Positions 1 to 11,465 of a DNA stretch of 64,000 nt are shown piece by piece. Each line of letters opens with the position of its first letter. Position 1 is the first letter of the stretch. The position numbers were made by a program, and so were the translations under genes. This DNA is from Corallium rubrum. Its lineage: Eukaryota > Cnidaria > Anthozoa > Scleralcyonacea > Coralliidae. Under the pieces are notes generated by a model. It was not told the origin of the DNA, ran no database searches, and worked only from the letters and a program-made list of their open reading frames with translations. The stretch is from contig OZ036010.1 in the NCBI GenBank assembly GCA_964035015.1, positions 9,620,620 to 9,684,619 on the forward strand, in the 5' to 3' direction.

Positions 1-437
1 CTAAACACACCGTTTTCTTTTTGTCTAAACGGTCTAATTAATTTTCAAAAATTCCGACAATCACAATTAATTAGACAACAGACTTTACATAAGCTATAAG
101 AGGACTAAGGGGCTGTTTCGGTGGGAAGCGGGACGAGACGTTTGCCGGGATCCTGCCATGCATGTATATATCTCTTATTTGTCCCGTTCCGTTTATATGG
201 AAAGAATTTTCCCGGGACGTTTTTCTTCCCGTCCTGGCAAAGCGGGATCCCGGCAAATGCAAGACAATTTTTCTCATGTAAACACTCCGTCCCGCTTTGC
301 CGGGAGAGAAACACAGAAAACAGTGTTCCAAAACCAAAAACAATGTTCCAAGCAGACCGGATTCTCCATGTAAACATGTGCCCGGATTGACTTCACTTGC
401 GTTTTTCAACTTGATTGGACTGTATCCGCTTCATCAT
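1..437. other. No gene seen; imperfect GC-richer inverted-repeat debris
   Basis: No ORF here has recognisable domains. Between about 115 and 380 are several partly complementary stretches around GGGACG / CGTCCC and GCCGGGATCC / GGGATCCCGG, with 'catgtaaaca' near the right side. This resembles a decayed foldback element, but I could not define its ends or a target duplication. Confidence 0.3.
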
Positions 438-733
438 ATAGTCAATCGAGATATGGTCTGGAAACTCGGCAAACTTCAAAGCGCCTATAATGAGCTGTGA
501 TTTTATGTTGAACCGTACCTTACACCGTGCACATCCTTCTGTTTTAGATTTATTAATATTTAAATAGCACGGTTGAGTGATTGGACTGAAACGTTGCTAT
601 TGGACAATTCGCTCATTATACTAAAATACAATGTGTTCAGCGACCGTGCACCGTGCACAAAAATGCATAAAGGCGAACAAAAAGATAGACCAAAGACTTA
701 GCTGAGTTTCCAGACCATATCTCGATTGACTAT
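438..733. mobile_element. MITE family M1, copy 1
   Basis: About 296 bp bounded by inverted termini: TAGTCAATCGAGATATGG at the left and its complement CCATATCTCGATTGACTA at the right. The same sequence recurs in opposite orientation at 1576-1873 and 23316-23614, with high identity including the internal GTGCACGGTGCACGGTC block. It has no coding capacity. It is a nonautonomous DNA transposon; the superfamily is unclear because the flanking duplication is not consistent between copies. Confidence 0.8.
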
Positions 734-739
734 AGCTTC

Positions 740-1575
740 ATAGACGAAATCGGAGTTTCGACTGAGCATACAATCTGAGTTGGGATAAAACGTAGTTCAA
801 GTAAACACAACATTTCTGATTTCAGAAACTTTTTAATGTTTAGGTATTCTATAAGGATAAAATTTGCTTATCGATTATCCTTGACAATAATCCTAAACGT
901 AGTGTCTAAATATAATGAACTCAAAACATGAAGAAAACAGTCCCAGCCTATATGTTATCTTCCCGTTATGCTTTAATAGACAGGATGTAATTTGCATAGG
1001 GGCCCAAATTGAATATGAAACTAATTTGCAAGTGGGCATAAATGAAACTACGATTTGGTGTATAGGGCCTAATGCATTTGAGCTCATTCATGCGTCGATT
1101 CCGTTTGATGTGGCGCGGTAATTATATATGTTACCTTGCATAATAAATAACTTATACTATGTTGCTCTACAACGACGTCTTGAATACTATGGCGACGGAT
1201 ATCATCTGTATCAGGAATGAACTAGGTAACTACCTATACTACCCCTTTCATTCGCATGGAACTGACAACTTTATCTTTTTACTCTGTCTAAAGCCAGACG
1301 ATCTGAGAAAACCATACATGAAATGTTAAAGTCTATAGGCAACTAACCTATACTTAAATGAATCCTTAGAAGATTTAACTATAATACTGCATGTAAAGTT
1401 TGTACTTTGGCACGCTTTACCTATTGATCATGCAACCAAAATCTATTCAAAACATCTCAAAGAGGAATCATTCATTGCAGACTTGTGGTTTCTGTTTTTT
1501 TTTACTTAAAGAATCCTTGGAGAATTTAATAACTATATAATACTGTAATTTTTGTAAAAAAATGTATAGTTTAGC
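740..1575. other. Gene-free stretch between two M1 MITEs
   Basis: AT-rich sequence without recognisable coding potential; short ORFs near 893-1121 overlap on both strands and match no family I know. No repeat structure was seen besides the flanking M1 copies. Confidence 0.4.
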
Positions 1576-1873
1576 CATAGTCAATCGAGATATGGTCTGG
1601 AAACTCAGCTAAAGTCTTTGGTCTATCTTTTTGTTCGCCTTTATGCATTTTTGTGCACGGTGCACGGTCACTGAACGCATTGTATTTTAGTATAATGAAC
1701 GAATTGTCCAATAGCAACGTTTCAGTTCAATCATTCAACCGTGCTATTTAAATATTACTAAACCTAAAACAAAGGATGTGCACGGTGTAAGGTACGGTTC
1801 AACATAAAATCCCAGCTCATTATAGGCGCTTTGAAGTTTGCCGAGTTTCCAGACCATATATCGATTGACTATG
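1576..1873. mobile_element. MITE family M1, copy 2 (inverted relative to copy 1)
   Basis: Starts CATAGTCAATCGAGATATGG and ends with the complement CGATTGACTATG. It is almost identical to the reverse complement of 438-733, so copies 1 and 2 together form a large inverted repeat around the 840-bp stretch between them. Confidence 0.8.
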
Positions 1874-1977
1874 GCTTATGTCGTGCACTTTAATCATGAG
1901 CCTCTGGCTCGGATGATTGGGGCAGGGCAACCACAGCCTGTGCTTAACGACGTTAAATAAATCATTACTCATTACTC

Positions 1978-2425
1978 AAACTTTTTATTTGACAAGTCGC
2001 GTTTGTTCGTGTGTTTGTTATAAGTTCAAATCGTGTTTGCGAAAACATGATTTCGAGCTTCGTGGGAAAGCTGCACAACTTGATAAACCATTACTGACCC
2101 AATGACGCGCTATTCTCAAGTGTACACGCATTTCCATTGGCAAGCTTGTCCAGTACAATCCATATATTGCACTCAGTTCATCAATTTAGGCAATTTCAAA
2201 TACAGAACATTATTTTTGAATGTTCTGGAAGCTTACACTCTCACAAGAGTACTGGCTTATAAATAAGAAAGAGTGTGAGACCGATCTAAAAGAGAGTGAG
2301 ATTTATAACTAATATTTTTTGGTCAACTTTTTATTTTGCAAGTTGTGTTTGTTCACGTGTTTGTTATAAATTCAAATCGTGTTTGTGAAAACATGATTTC
2401 GGGCTTCGTGAGAAAACTGCACAAG
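1978..2425. repeat. Two diverged direct copies of a ~100-bp unit
   Basis: The segment 1978-2078 (tttttatttgacaagtcgcg ... gctgcacaa) recurs at 2325-2425 (tttttattttgcaagttgtg ... actgcacaa) about 347 bp downstream. The copies share GTTTGTTATAA and GAAAACATGATTTCG. This is a dispersed-repeat duplication with no coding content. Confidence 0.6.
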
Positions 2426-2522
2426 TCAGTAAACAAGCCAACGCGAGTTAAAATCCAGCCCTCTTTCTATGGCTAGCCCTACCAAAAAAGCTCCTGTAAA
2501 CACGAGATAAATTCCACCCTTG

Positions 2523-2879
2523 CTATATAAACACCCCCTTAGTCTTTCTCTATTGCTGGTGTGCATCTTTACGTCATTGCCGCCATGTTGGTTGAACGTT
2601 TTCAAAAGATTTTCATCATCTGCAATGGCCAACATGGCGAAAATATCTTTGTCCTTCGAATCTCAAGGGGTTGGTTGCATGCACACCACCTATATAAACA
2701 CCCCCTTAGTCTTTCTCTATTGCTGGTGTGCATCTTTACGTCATTGCCGCCATGTTGGTTGAACGTTTTCAAAAGATTTTCATCATCTGCAATGGCCAAC
2801 ATGGCGAAAATATCTTTGTCCTTCGAATCTCAAGGGGTTGGTTGCATGCACACCACCTATATAAACACCCCCTTAGTCT
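2523..2879. repeat. 167-bp tandem repeat, two full copies plus a partial third
   Basis: Units start at 2523, 2690 and 2857 (ctatataaacacccccttag), an exact 167-bp period. The first two copies appear identical by eye. The unit includes 'gccgccatgttggtt' and its near complement 'ggccaacatggcg', so each unit can fold back on itself. The ORFs crossing it are repeat artefacts. Confidence 0.85.
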
Positions 2880-3642
2880 TTCTCGCCTTGTGGTTCAAAA
2901 GAATCTTTGCTTCCTACACAATGAGGCCAGAAAGGCTCATTTAGATGCAAATGAAAGAATATTTTAAGTTGTTGGCTTTTATGAAAGTGGTCTATGATCA
3001 AACTAGCTAGCTAGCCTGGTTAAGCTTATCAACCGCCTCATGTATAATTGGACCTTCACTGAGAGTCGACTATTGTCAAAGGGTTTATGTAGCGATAAAT
3101 AAGTTCGGGAGAGACTCTCTTATTTCAAAGAACTTTTGAAGTTATAAAGATTGACGTTTGCAGCTCTTCCATATCTCACTTCGTTCTTTAGATATTGAGA
3201 TTTGCGTGATATGCAAATAACATCACTTAGACGTCACACTACATTTGTGGAAAATCTGTACTTGTTGGAAAATCATGTCTATATTCTTGCAATAATTAAA
3301 GTAAATCACTTGAAACTTTTCATGTATAGTGTCCTGCGATACACAGAAGTACATGCACAGTTAAAGTGATTTCGTTAAATAATCTCAAATTGATATTCAA
3401 CTCAAGATTTTCCAACAAGTCATAAGTGTGACGTTTATAAGTGATGTTAGTAGAAATTTACAAGTTTATAATGCAAATCCTCGAATTTCATTGGCTATTG
3501 CAGGAGTTTATAATTGGTGATATAAACCTCTGGGATAAACCAATGAAAGTCATTCTTTTAAAGAAAATGACCAATGACAAAATGCGTAGTATAGCACGAA
3601 CAATGATCATTAGAGCCAGCGGTTGTTCTGTTAAGCAACAAT

Positions 3643-3761
3643 GGCGCCGAAATTACAACGGAGTATGCAAATGAAAGAAGAAATTGAACATTTAGGCGAA
3701 GCAATACGTTCTACAGAAAAAAAAACCGGCTACAAAATGGTTAGAATGGAAATTATTAATG
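3643..3761 (+). CDS. Possible small coding exon (unrecognised, low confidence)
   Basis: An ATG in good context (agcaacaATGG) opens a lysine/glutamate-rich helical stretch of about 40 codons (MAPKLQRSMQMKEEIEHLGE...), ending at a plausible donor (AATG|GTAAGA). The donor leaves phase 1, which would fit the next phase-1 acceptor at 6991. There is no signal peptide, which a secreted vWA/HYR protein would need, and the exon lies inside a foldback element. It may be chance. RNA evidence would decide. Confidence 0.15.
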
Positions 3762-4127
3762 GTAAGATCGTTAAATTGTTTATCTGTGTTCGTTTAAAAC
3801 GAAATAACTGGAAACAAAACACATTTCAAAATTACGCTTGCTGTTGACAAGATTTCGTGATGTAAACTATATGCTAAATTGTTTCTTTCAACTTTTTGTC
3901 ACTTTTACAAATCAAAGGAGTGGATATATATTGTTTCAATATTGTACATGAAAATCCATGCTAAATTATGCAAGAAAATTTTACTTTTCCATCGGTTACT
4001 GTACGGGCCAAGGAGATGTCCGAAATGACCGTTGAACGTTTGTTGTTGGCAGTTAAAAAAATGTATTAAACGAGCCTCAAAAAATATGTTATGTTCGAGA
4101 ATTTATTTAACTTTTGCTGGTAAATTT

Positions 4128-5098
4128 ATACTAAAACAATTAGACAACTCGCCCTCGTTTTCTATGAGCGATAGTCAACTCGGCTTCGCCTCGTTGACTA
4201 TTCGCTCTTAGTATAATTTCATAGTGAAAAAGAAGCTTTCCAGCCTTCTGATTGGTCCGCTCAGCGGTGAATCTGAGGTGATAGTCACCGCCTAGCGCGG
4301 TGACTATGCGGTGACTATTACATCACAAGAAATTGTTCTTCAAAAGTAGTTTTGGAAAAGAGACTGGTTACTTATTCAACACTGCACTGACTTTACTCGT
4401 TTGAGTCTCCCCCTCGGAGTTGTCATTTTGAAGTATGACATTTTAGAATTTGTCGATTCATTGAAGTGTTGATTTTTTTTCAAAATGGGGTCTGTAGTTT
4501 TTGAGACAAACAAAAGAGCATAATACTGAAAACACTTATCACTGAGATGTTGTACATATCAAATATCGTAAAAACAAAACTTTATAAAGGTAAGGAAGTA
4601 TATTTTCTATATTTCTTCGTATTTTTTTGTAGGTTTTGGCTAGGTTTTGGCCGTAGCGATGTTTTCGAAAAAACTCGTCATGAGTAAAGAACATGAATTA
4701 AGTGCAAAAAAGCCGTAACACAGGATCCAAAACACCAGAATAAAAGTCTTTTTAGCATATACTTGAGTGTATGTACAAGTTCAATTCCAAAGTAGGATGT
4801 TGTTTACTCGTTTTTTGAAATTATTTACTGACAAAGACTGTGGCTTGCTAACATCGTCTGTGAATAGACAGAATTACCACACGTTAAAATGAAAGCAGTT
4901 GTTTAAAAGTTTTTGTTTCAACGTTATTGGTTTTTTATCAACCTCTGAAATTATACTAAAACAATTAGTCACCTCAGTCTCGGTGACTATATCGGTGTAT
5001 TTACCTCGCCGCTTCGCGGCTCGGTAAATATTCACCGATAGTCACCTCGACTTCGGTGACTAATTGTTAAATAGAAAACTCGGGCTCGTTGTCTAATT
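4128..5098. repeat. Two related hairpin MITEs inside the foldback
   Basis: 4128-4222 folds around 'gcgatagtcaactcggcttc / gcctcgttgactattcgc'. 4950-5098 folds around 'caattagtcacctc...gaggtgactaattg' with a central CCGCTTCGCGG loop. Both are bordered by 'ttatactaaaacaatta'. Each could form a stable cruciform; neither has coding capacity. Confidence 0.6.
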
Positions 5099-5240
5099 GT
5101 TAATTATTTACAAATAAAACAAATCTCAATATCTCAAGAACGAAGTGAGATATGGAAGAGCTACAAGCGTCCATCTTTATAACTTCAAAAGTTCTTTTAA
5201 ATAAAAGAGTCTCCCCCAAACTTATTTTTCCATGCATAAG

Positions 5241-6228
5241 GCCTTTAAGTGGTCAAGTTATAGAGTAATATATTCGATATATTTCAATTCTATTGTTTTC
5301 TCATTCCTTGTACTTTAGAATTCTATTCTCTAGAATTCGTGCATGGTATATTCTGAATCGTATCAAATAACCTTTATGAGCTTTAACTCATTCCTGTCCG
5401 GGGGCTTCCCCAGAGGTGAATAAAATCGTCTGGCGTTAGCCAGAATAAAATACTAAAGACCAATTCGGACAAGAAAGAGTTAAACCACTACTTAACGTAC
5501 TGTTTACATACATATATAAGCAAGTCATTTTAGGCTGGCCAGAAGGAAAGCATAATTTTTCCGGTTCGCGGCCTCTGATCGAAATCTCTTTAACGCTTAA
5601 AATGTTTTTTTTGTTCTTTCATTGTTTTTGCTTTATTCTCTCGTTTATTTTTTAGTTCTTGGGGGCTGTTCATATGAGGCAGGCTGGCCCAGTTACCGGA
5701 CTGATTTTATGTCACGGAAATCTATCTTTTCCGACTACAACTAAGAGGAATTACAATACTCCGTGCGCTATACCTACAAAAAAAATTTTTTTTTGCTTCG
5801 TTATGTGATTTTGTATTTCCCAAATAGTCGTAATACAATTTCCGTGACATAAAACCCGCCCCACCCGCCTCAACGTGAAAGGATTATAGACCTAGACGTC
5901 ATTTTCAGCTTTTTGAATTCTATTGGAAATATACAAAAGCTAAGACAATAAACGAAATTGAAATTCAAAAGAAAAATTGAGAAGCAATTGACCTCATAGG
6001 ATAAAATGACTTATTCTATACTTATTAAAAGGGTCTATATATTTTTACCGTCATGAAATCTTTCTAACAGACACCATAAAAGAATTATAGAATATCCTGT
6101 TTGCTGTACTTACAGAAAAACAAAGTCACTTTTGCTTTATTATGTTATTCTGTCTTTCCCAAGCAAGTTTCTGTTTAGTTATAATTTATTTGCACTTGAC
6201 GTCATAGCGGCCATGTTGGAGGGACTTT
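5241..6228. other. Gene-free stretch with one inverted repeat (5668-5880)
   Basis: No exon recognised. Around 5703-5860 'gattttatgtcacggaaat' is matched by 'atttccgtgacataaaac', and the outer flanks 'gaggcaggctggccc' and 'gccccacccgcctc' are also partly complementary, indicating a decayed foldback MITE. Confidence 0.45.
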
Positions 6229-6440
6229 ACAATCATTTGCAACTCACTTTTCACCCAAATCTTCGGAAGTTCGTTGCATGGGAAGTTCCCAACTTGAACT
6301 ACGCATTTGGTTGGATGCTAGAAAGCAATCAACCAATCAAATGCAGAGTTCAAAACGAACTACGAACTTCCGAACGAACTTGCCAACTTCCAAACGAACT
6401 TCCAAAGATTTGGGTGAAAAGTGAGTTGCAAATGACTGTA
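6229..6440. mobile_element. Inverted-repeat element (~210 bp)
   Basis: The left arm ATTTGCAACTCACTTTTCAC is matched by GTGAAAAGTGAGTTGCAAAT at the right, with further pairing through 'ggaagttcgtt' and 'aacgaacttcc'. The 108-codon ORF running across it is a by-product of the repeat. Confidence 0.65.
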
Positions 6441-6743
6441 ACAAACGAATCTCATTAGCAGCTATTTTATTTAGTGAAGTATGTTTTAATCCAACGTGGC
6501 CGCCGTATTTTCGTCTCCTGATTCTCAAGAGATTGATTGCAAACCATCAATACAAGGACATGCATATCTTTGAACTGTAAACCTTACCGAATTGCAGTAT
6601 ATGTTTAACGTTACATAAATACTCTCTAGTTTCTGAGGCTCTCAGGATTTGTGGGTATAGAGGGATCGTGTCAGGTCATAACTGTTTGTAGAGCATCCTT
6701 TTCAAATAAAATGCTATGTTGGTTAAGTTATTAGTTATACTAT

Positions 6744-6924
6744 AGACTTTATTCAAAAATGGCCGCCGAATTAGAATTCTTTTATGTGCATGTAAATTAG
6801 CCCTTATGACCTCGTTTTAAAATAAAAATTCTTTTGAATTTCACACATGAAAACGAGTTCATAAGGGATAATTTATATGTATATAAAAGAAATTTAATTT
6901 GGCGGCCATCTTTGAATAAGGTCC
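6744..6924. mobile_element. Hairpin MITE just upstream of the first recognised gene A exon
   Basis: Termini GACTTTATTCAAAAATGGCC and the matching ggccatctttgaataaggtc are inverted, and the interior is a long imperfect palindrome (cccttatgacctcgtttt / aaaacgagttcataaggg). It ends about 65 bp before the acceptor at 6991. Confidence 0.65.
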
Positions 6925-6990
6925 ATATATACGTGCAAGTTTCTGTTTTACAGTTCTTCAAAATAACTATGAATATTTATTTTCATTTAG

Positions 6991-7041
6991 CGTTCGATTA
7001 TTTGAATGATCCTAACCATGAACCAACGGAAGTAAAACCAG
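6991..7041 (+). CDS. Gene A linker exon, 51 nt
   Basis: Acceptor ttttcatttag and donor CCAG|GTAAAA flank 51 nt read as x-FDYLNDPNHEPTEVKP plus one base. It is phase 1 on both sides and joins in frame to the vWA exon, making an Asp codon across the junction. Gene B has an equivalent 57-nt exon at 44597-44653 with a similar aromatic/acidic start. Further 5' exons are expected but not recognised. Confidence 0.6.
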
Positions 7042-10000
7042 GTAAAAAATACATCAAATCATTAAGAGAATAATTTTTCTCACTCTCCAACCATGTAATT
7101 GAATGGTTAGAGTGAGTGTAGTCTCATACTCAGTGAGGGTATACGTATATTTGCTTAGTAAATTCATTGGCGTAGTAATTTTGAAAAACTACTTTGTCTA
7201 AACCAAGAAAATGAAAAAAAGGCAAAGTTTATGTAAAAAGGGAATTTTTTTATCAGATATAAAACCACGGACATGGCACTGACTTACTTTGTGTTTTCCT
7301 CATGAATCATTACATGAATCATTACAAAGTTTTTGAAAATATTTTTAGACTGTAAACTCGATCTCTTGATAATTTGGGACAATTCAAGATCTATTGGCAA
7401 ATCCGCTTTTGATAACCAAGTAAAAGACTTCTTCAGGAATCTCATCAACGACGAATATTTAAATGTTGGTCCGGAAGGAACACATCTGGGCATAATCACC
7501 TTTAGTACCCAAGAAAGAACTAAAGTGTTGCTGGAATTTGGTAACAAAACAACAAAAGCTGACTTACTGCAGTATATTAACGGATTGACTTGGGCAGAGT
7601 TAGAAGGCGACGCTACAAGAACTGGGATGGCTTTGATGCTGGGCAGTCAGGTATATTTTTCTATAGGTAGTTTTGTGAAATGTTGATTTTGTAATTAATG
7701 GTTTTTGAAAAGAAAACTAACATTTGCAATTAAGGGGCTTGGAAAAAGAAATGTTTTGAAATGCAAATTAAGAGATAAAAGTACATTCTTGTGCGTAATT
7801 TGGTTAGATGTATTGATAGAAAACAGATTAATTACACTTTCAAAGTTGCTACCGTAAATCGGTTCTGCCATCTTGGATAGATTTTTTGATGTGAATGTGA
7901 CGTCGACTCACAGCTACGTCGACCCCAGAGTGAAAGCTAGCTGTTTTACTGACGTAATAAATTCGTAGTAACTGCTTATTTAAGTACGAGATTTTTCTTG
8001 AAACTCGTACTCATTCTCGTTCCCAGATCCCCTACTTTTCTTAGCGCGGCCACTCGTACTAAGATAAAAGGAACACCGCTGCCAAACGTTTTGCGCATGT
8101 GCGACGTCCAAGCTCGTCCTCGAAAAAAGAGCGGGAAAACACTGAAATATTTGGACTGGTCCGAGAGTCCGGCATAAAATTTAAAATTATAAGCATACTA
8201 CCAATTACAAAGAAATGCAAACATGCTACAGTAATAGATATTTCTTCTAAAGTCTTTTAGCAGCAAAAACGTAGCTTGAATATTTGACAAAAAACACAAT
8301 TTGAGTCCGAAACCGCGCGGATCTCTCGATTTTTTGTAGGGCAGCTACAAGTGTCGAGGTATCAAAAGTCAAGAAAAAAGTCTATGAACTATCCTGAATG
8401 AAATAAAGATCGCATTAATCAGGGCTAAAGCCTACTGAAATCTATAATCTGTCGAGCATATGGATGCGGACATGATCAATAAAAACCATAACTATTCAAT
8501 TTTCTGAGCAGTCAAAAAATCAAACAAAACACAGAAATACGAGCCGACAGTTTTAAAGGCATCAAAGATCAAAAATATATGTGGTCTTACAATGATTCAA
8601 AAGGTATGAGGAGACTATTCATAAGAGCAAAGGCACAGCTTGACAGGGTTGCAAGAATTCATAAAATAAAGGCGAATAAATACAAAATAAAACCTGAATT
8701 TTCGTCAGGAGTTTCCATCAACCAAGCAAAATTTTGCTTGCGTTTGGCTATATATTTCCTCCTTCAATCTATTTTTGCCAGCAAACATACCTCAGACAGA
8801 AAGGACAATAATTCTAATACACATTGGCTTCGTTATATCAATTCTAAAGAAGTTCAACTACAAAAAAATCAAAAAAATCTCGCTGGGCCATTGTTCTGTT
8901 TTCTACCGCTCCTTGCACGTCGGTCAGACGTTGCGTTGCCTCCGGCCAGCAGCCGGAAGTTTGGCTTCATCCAACCATAAGGCCGGCCTTATGAAGGTAG
9001 CGTTCCAGTCCTTATATAGAGTTCACTGCTACTACAAGTTCATCACGTCAGTACGTACGAGATGGCGAAAGAAGATGGAGAGTACAATGGCGAATCTCGT
9101 ACGGTAATCGCAATCAAATCTAAAGCTCCCTATTGCCTCAACGGTCACGTTGACCTTATTTGAAATGCATCTCTATACACACTGCACTTTAGTATAAAAG
9201 CCAGGAGGCTAGCCACATCAACTTTTCCTTTTTATGTTTAACTTTCAACTTTTATTTTTACGTTTTATTATTTATTTTTAACTTTCAACATTCTATTTTT
9301 ACGTTTTAAGTTTTTATTTTTGCGTTTCAACTTTTCATTTTTATTAAACTTTTAGCTTTTTATTTTCAACTTTTCATTTTTAACTTTTAACTCTCTATTT
9401 TTAACTTTTAACCTTTTCCTTTCAACTCTTCACTTTCGGCTATATTTTCAACTTTAAACTTCTTTTTTGTCATATTTTTAAAAAACTGAAAAGTTGAAAC
9501 GTAAAAATGAAAAGTTGAAACGCAAAAATTAAAAAGTTAAAACGTAAAAATAAAATTATAAAAGTTGAAAATAAAATGTTAGTATAGGAAATAACACGGT
9601 TCGAGAAGAATTAACGAAAAATCGCCCGCGTGTTTGGCGAAATCTTCATATTATGAATATTTCGCCAAACACAAGGCGATTTTTCATTAATTCTTCGAGA
9701 ACGAGTGTTATTTCCTTTTAATAACATTTCAATCAATTTTACCTTTTCTCAAAATAATGCAAAGCTTGACAAAACGGCGAAACTATAAACATCAAACTCA
9801 GCATATCAGAAGGACGTGGAGTTCATTCACAGCGTGATATTGATATAAACAGCATCTTTGAGTAATGTCTTCATCTAATTTTCAATTGTTTTAAGTTAAC
9901 CTTTACTTAACTTTCTTCATGACTAACTTCTTGAACGCTCGGCAAAAGCAAGTTAACCAGGATTCGTGTGGTTGAACTGACTTGTTTACTGTCAGCAATT

Positions 10001-11374
10001 GTTTCCATCTGCCAAATTGACATGACGTCATTTTATGTCGTAATCAAACCTTGCGGTATCAAGTCAGTTTGGCAAATGGAAACAAGTATTTACTGCAAAC
10101 ACCCGCGGATGTATGGTATTTAAAAAAATACCACATGTGGTATTTTTTAAATACTCCTTTTAAAAGTTAAAAATACAGAGTTAAAAGTTAAAAACAGAAA
10201 GTTAAGAGGTGAAAATATGTTAAAACATAAAAAAGAAAAGTTGATGTGATCTCCTGGGCTTCTATACGCCAGAGTTTTTCAGATTTCAGATTTCAAAGAG
10301 TTTTAGAAAACTCAGAAACATCAGAGTTTTCTAAAACTCTTTGAAATTGTTCTTCTTCTTATAGGTTTTTCATCAAAAGAGTCCTTTGAACGGGGGTGTG
10401 GGGAGAAGTAACGTGAAAGATGTAACGATGATTCTCACTGACGGCAAACCAATCAGAGCTAAAGGCGACACAACGTTCGGCTTTTATGATTACGATAATA
10501 GACCCGAAGAAACTGCCAGTGGACGACGCTCGCAAGGAGAGACAAAAATGGCCAAAGCTTTCTCAGAGAAACTGCGCGAAAATAGCAGGGTTGTTGGTGT
10601 TTACATTGGTAACTACGGCGACCCAAAATTGCTGGAACAGTGGACAACTACACCGTCCGATGCGATCCAAGCAAACAAAGCAGAATTTGACAAGGTTGTT
10701 TCTACAATGGTAGACAAATCGTGCAAAAAACCAGGTGAGAAGAAATTACTGACGCTAATTCATAAATTATAGTTAGTGAAAAAAACATGGTTTGAAAGCT
10801 CGACAAAAGTCATATTGTTTTATGTTTCGGTTCAGGTTTATCAAAATTTGAGAACTTTCACGGTTAATTACTGAACATATTGTTTTCTGTATAAAAAAGA
10901 AATCATCCAATAGCAGCATTTGAGTTCACCTACTCAGTCGTACCTTTAAATATTGATAAAGCTAAAACAAAAGATTTGTGCACCTTCAAGTACCTTTCAA
11001 CACTGAATCGTACGTAGTTCGATTGTTAACCGCCTTGAAGTTTCTGGGTTTCTTTCCAAACCATGTTTATTTTCTATATATATTACATACAAGAAAGACA
11101 AAATTGGTCCATGCATGTAAAACAAAAAAAAGTGAAAACTCAATACACTACAATTATTATCTCGCGCGCATACAGTATAGTAGCAGTAGCAGTAAAAGTT
11201 GATTGATCCCGGTAAGCGGTCACTTCGTTGCGTTCATATAAGGAACCAGGCTCGGGCCCACTTGCCAAGGTCTCAGCAAGCGGGATGAAATTTTCCCCGT
11301 ATGAATACTTAATTCATCCCAGTTAAACCGGATGAAGTCTCTGGCAAGGACAAAAAATTGGGTTTTTCTAAGAT

Positions 11375-11409
<35 letters not shown>

Positions 11410-11414
11410 CTTAC

Positions 11415-11465
<51 letters not shown>

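Larger units (their letters stand above)
3085..5240. mobile_element. Foldback element, ~2.1 kb, arms at 3085-3300 and 5118-5240
   Basis: The left arm reads gagactctcttatttcaaag ... cttccatatctcacttcgtt, and the right arm carries the complement (aacgaagtgagatatggaag ... ctttaaataaaagagtctc in reverse sense). The 'atctcaagaacgaag' block is the same one found in the TTAA-type elements near 20.4 and 29.9 kb. The interior contains two separate hairpins (4128-4222 and 4950-5098) that look like later insertions. No transposase was seen. Confidence 0.6.
7651..10364. other. Gene A intron within vWA: repeats only
   Basis: 2.7 kb interrupting the vWA domain in phase 0. Contains the dispersed repeat at 8015-8215, a gene-free part with ORFs lacking recognised domains (8219-9180) and the T-rich foldback 9190-10273. 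No exon recognised. Confidence 0.6.

Noticed and set aside
6132-6458. 108-codon ORF
   Set aside because: Runs through an inverted-repeat element whose arms create the coding-like similarity.
8579-9107. Two overlapping plus-strand ORFs (133 and 110 codons)
   Set aside because: Inside a gene A intron, no recognisable domain, frames overlap each other and composition resembles surrounding noncoding DNA.
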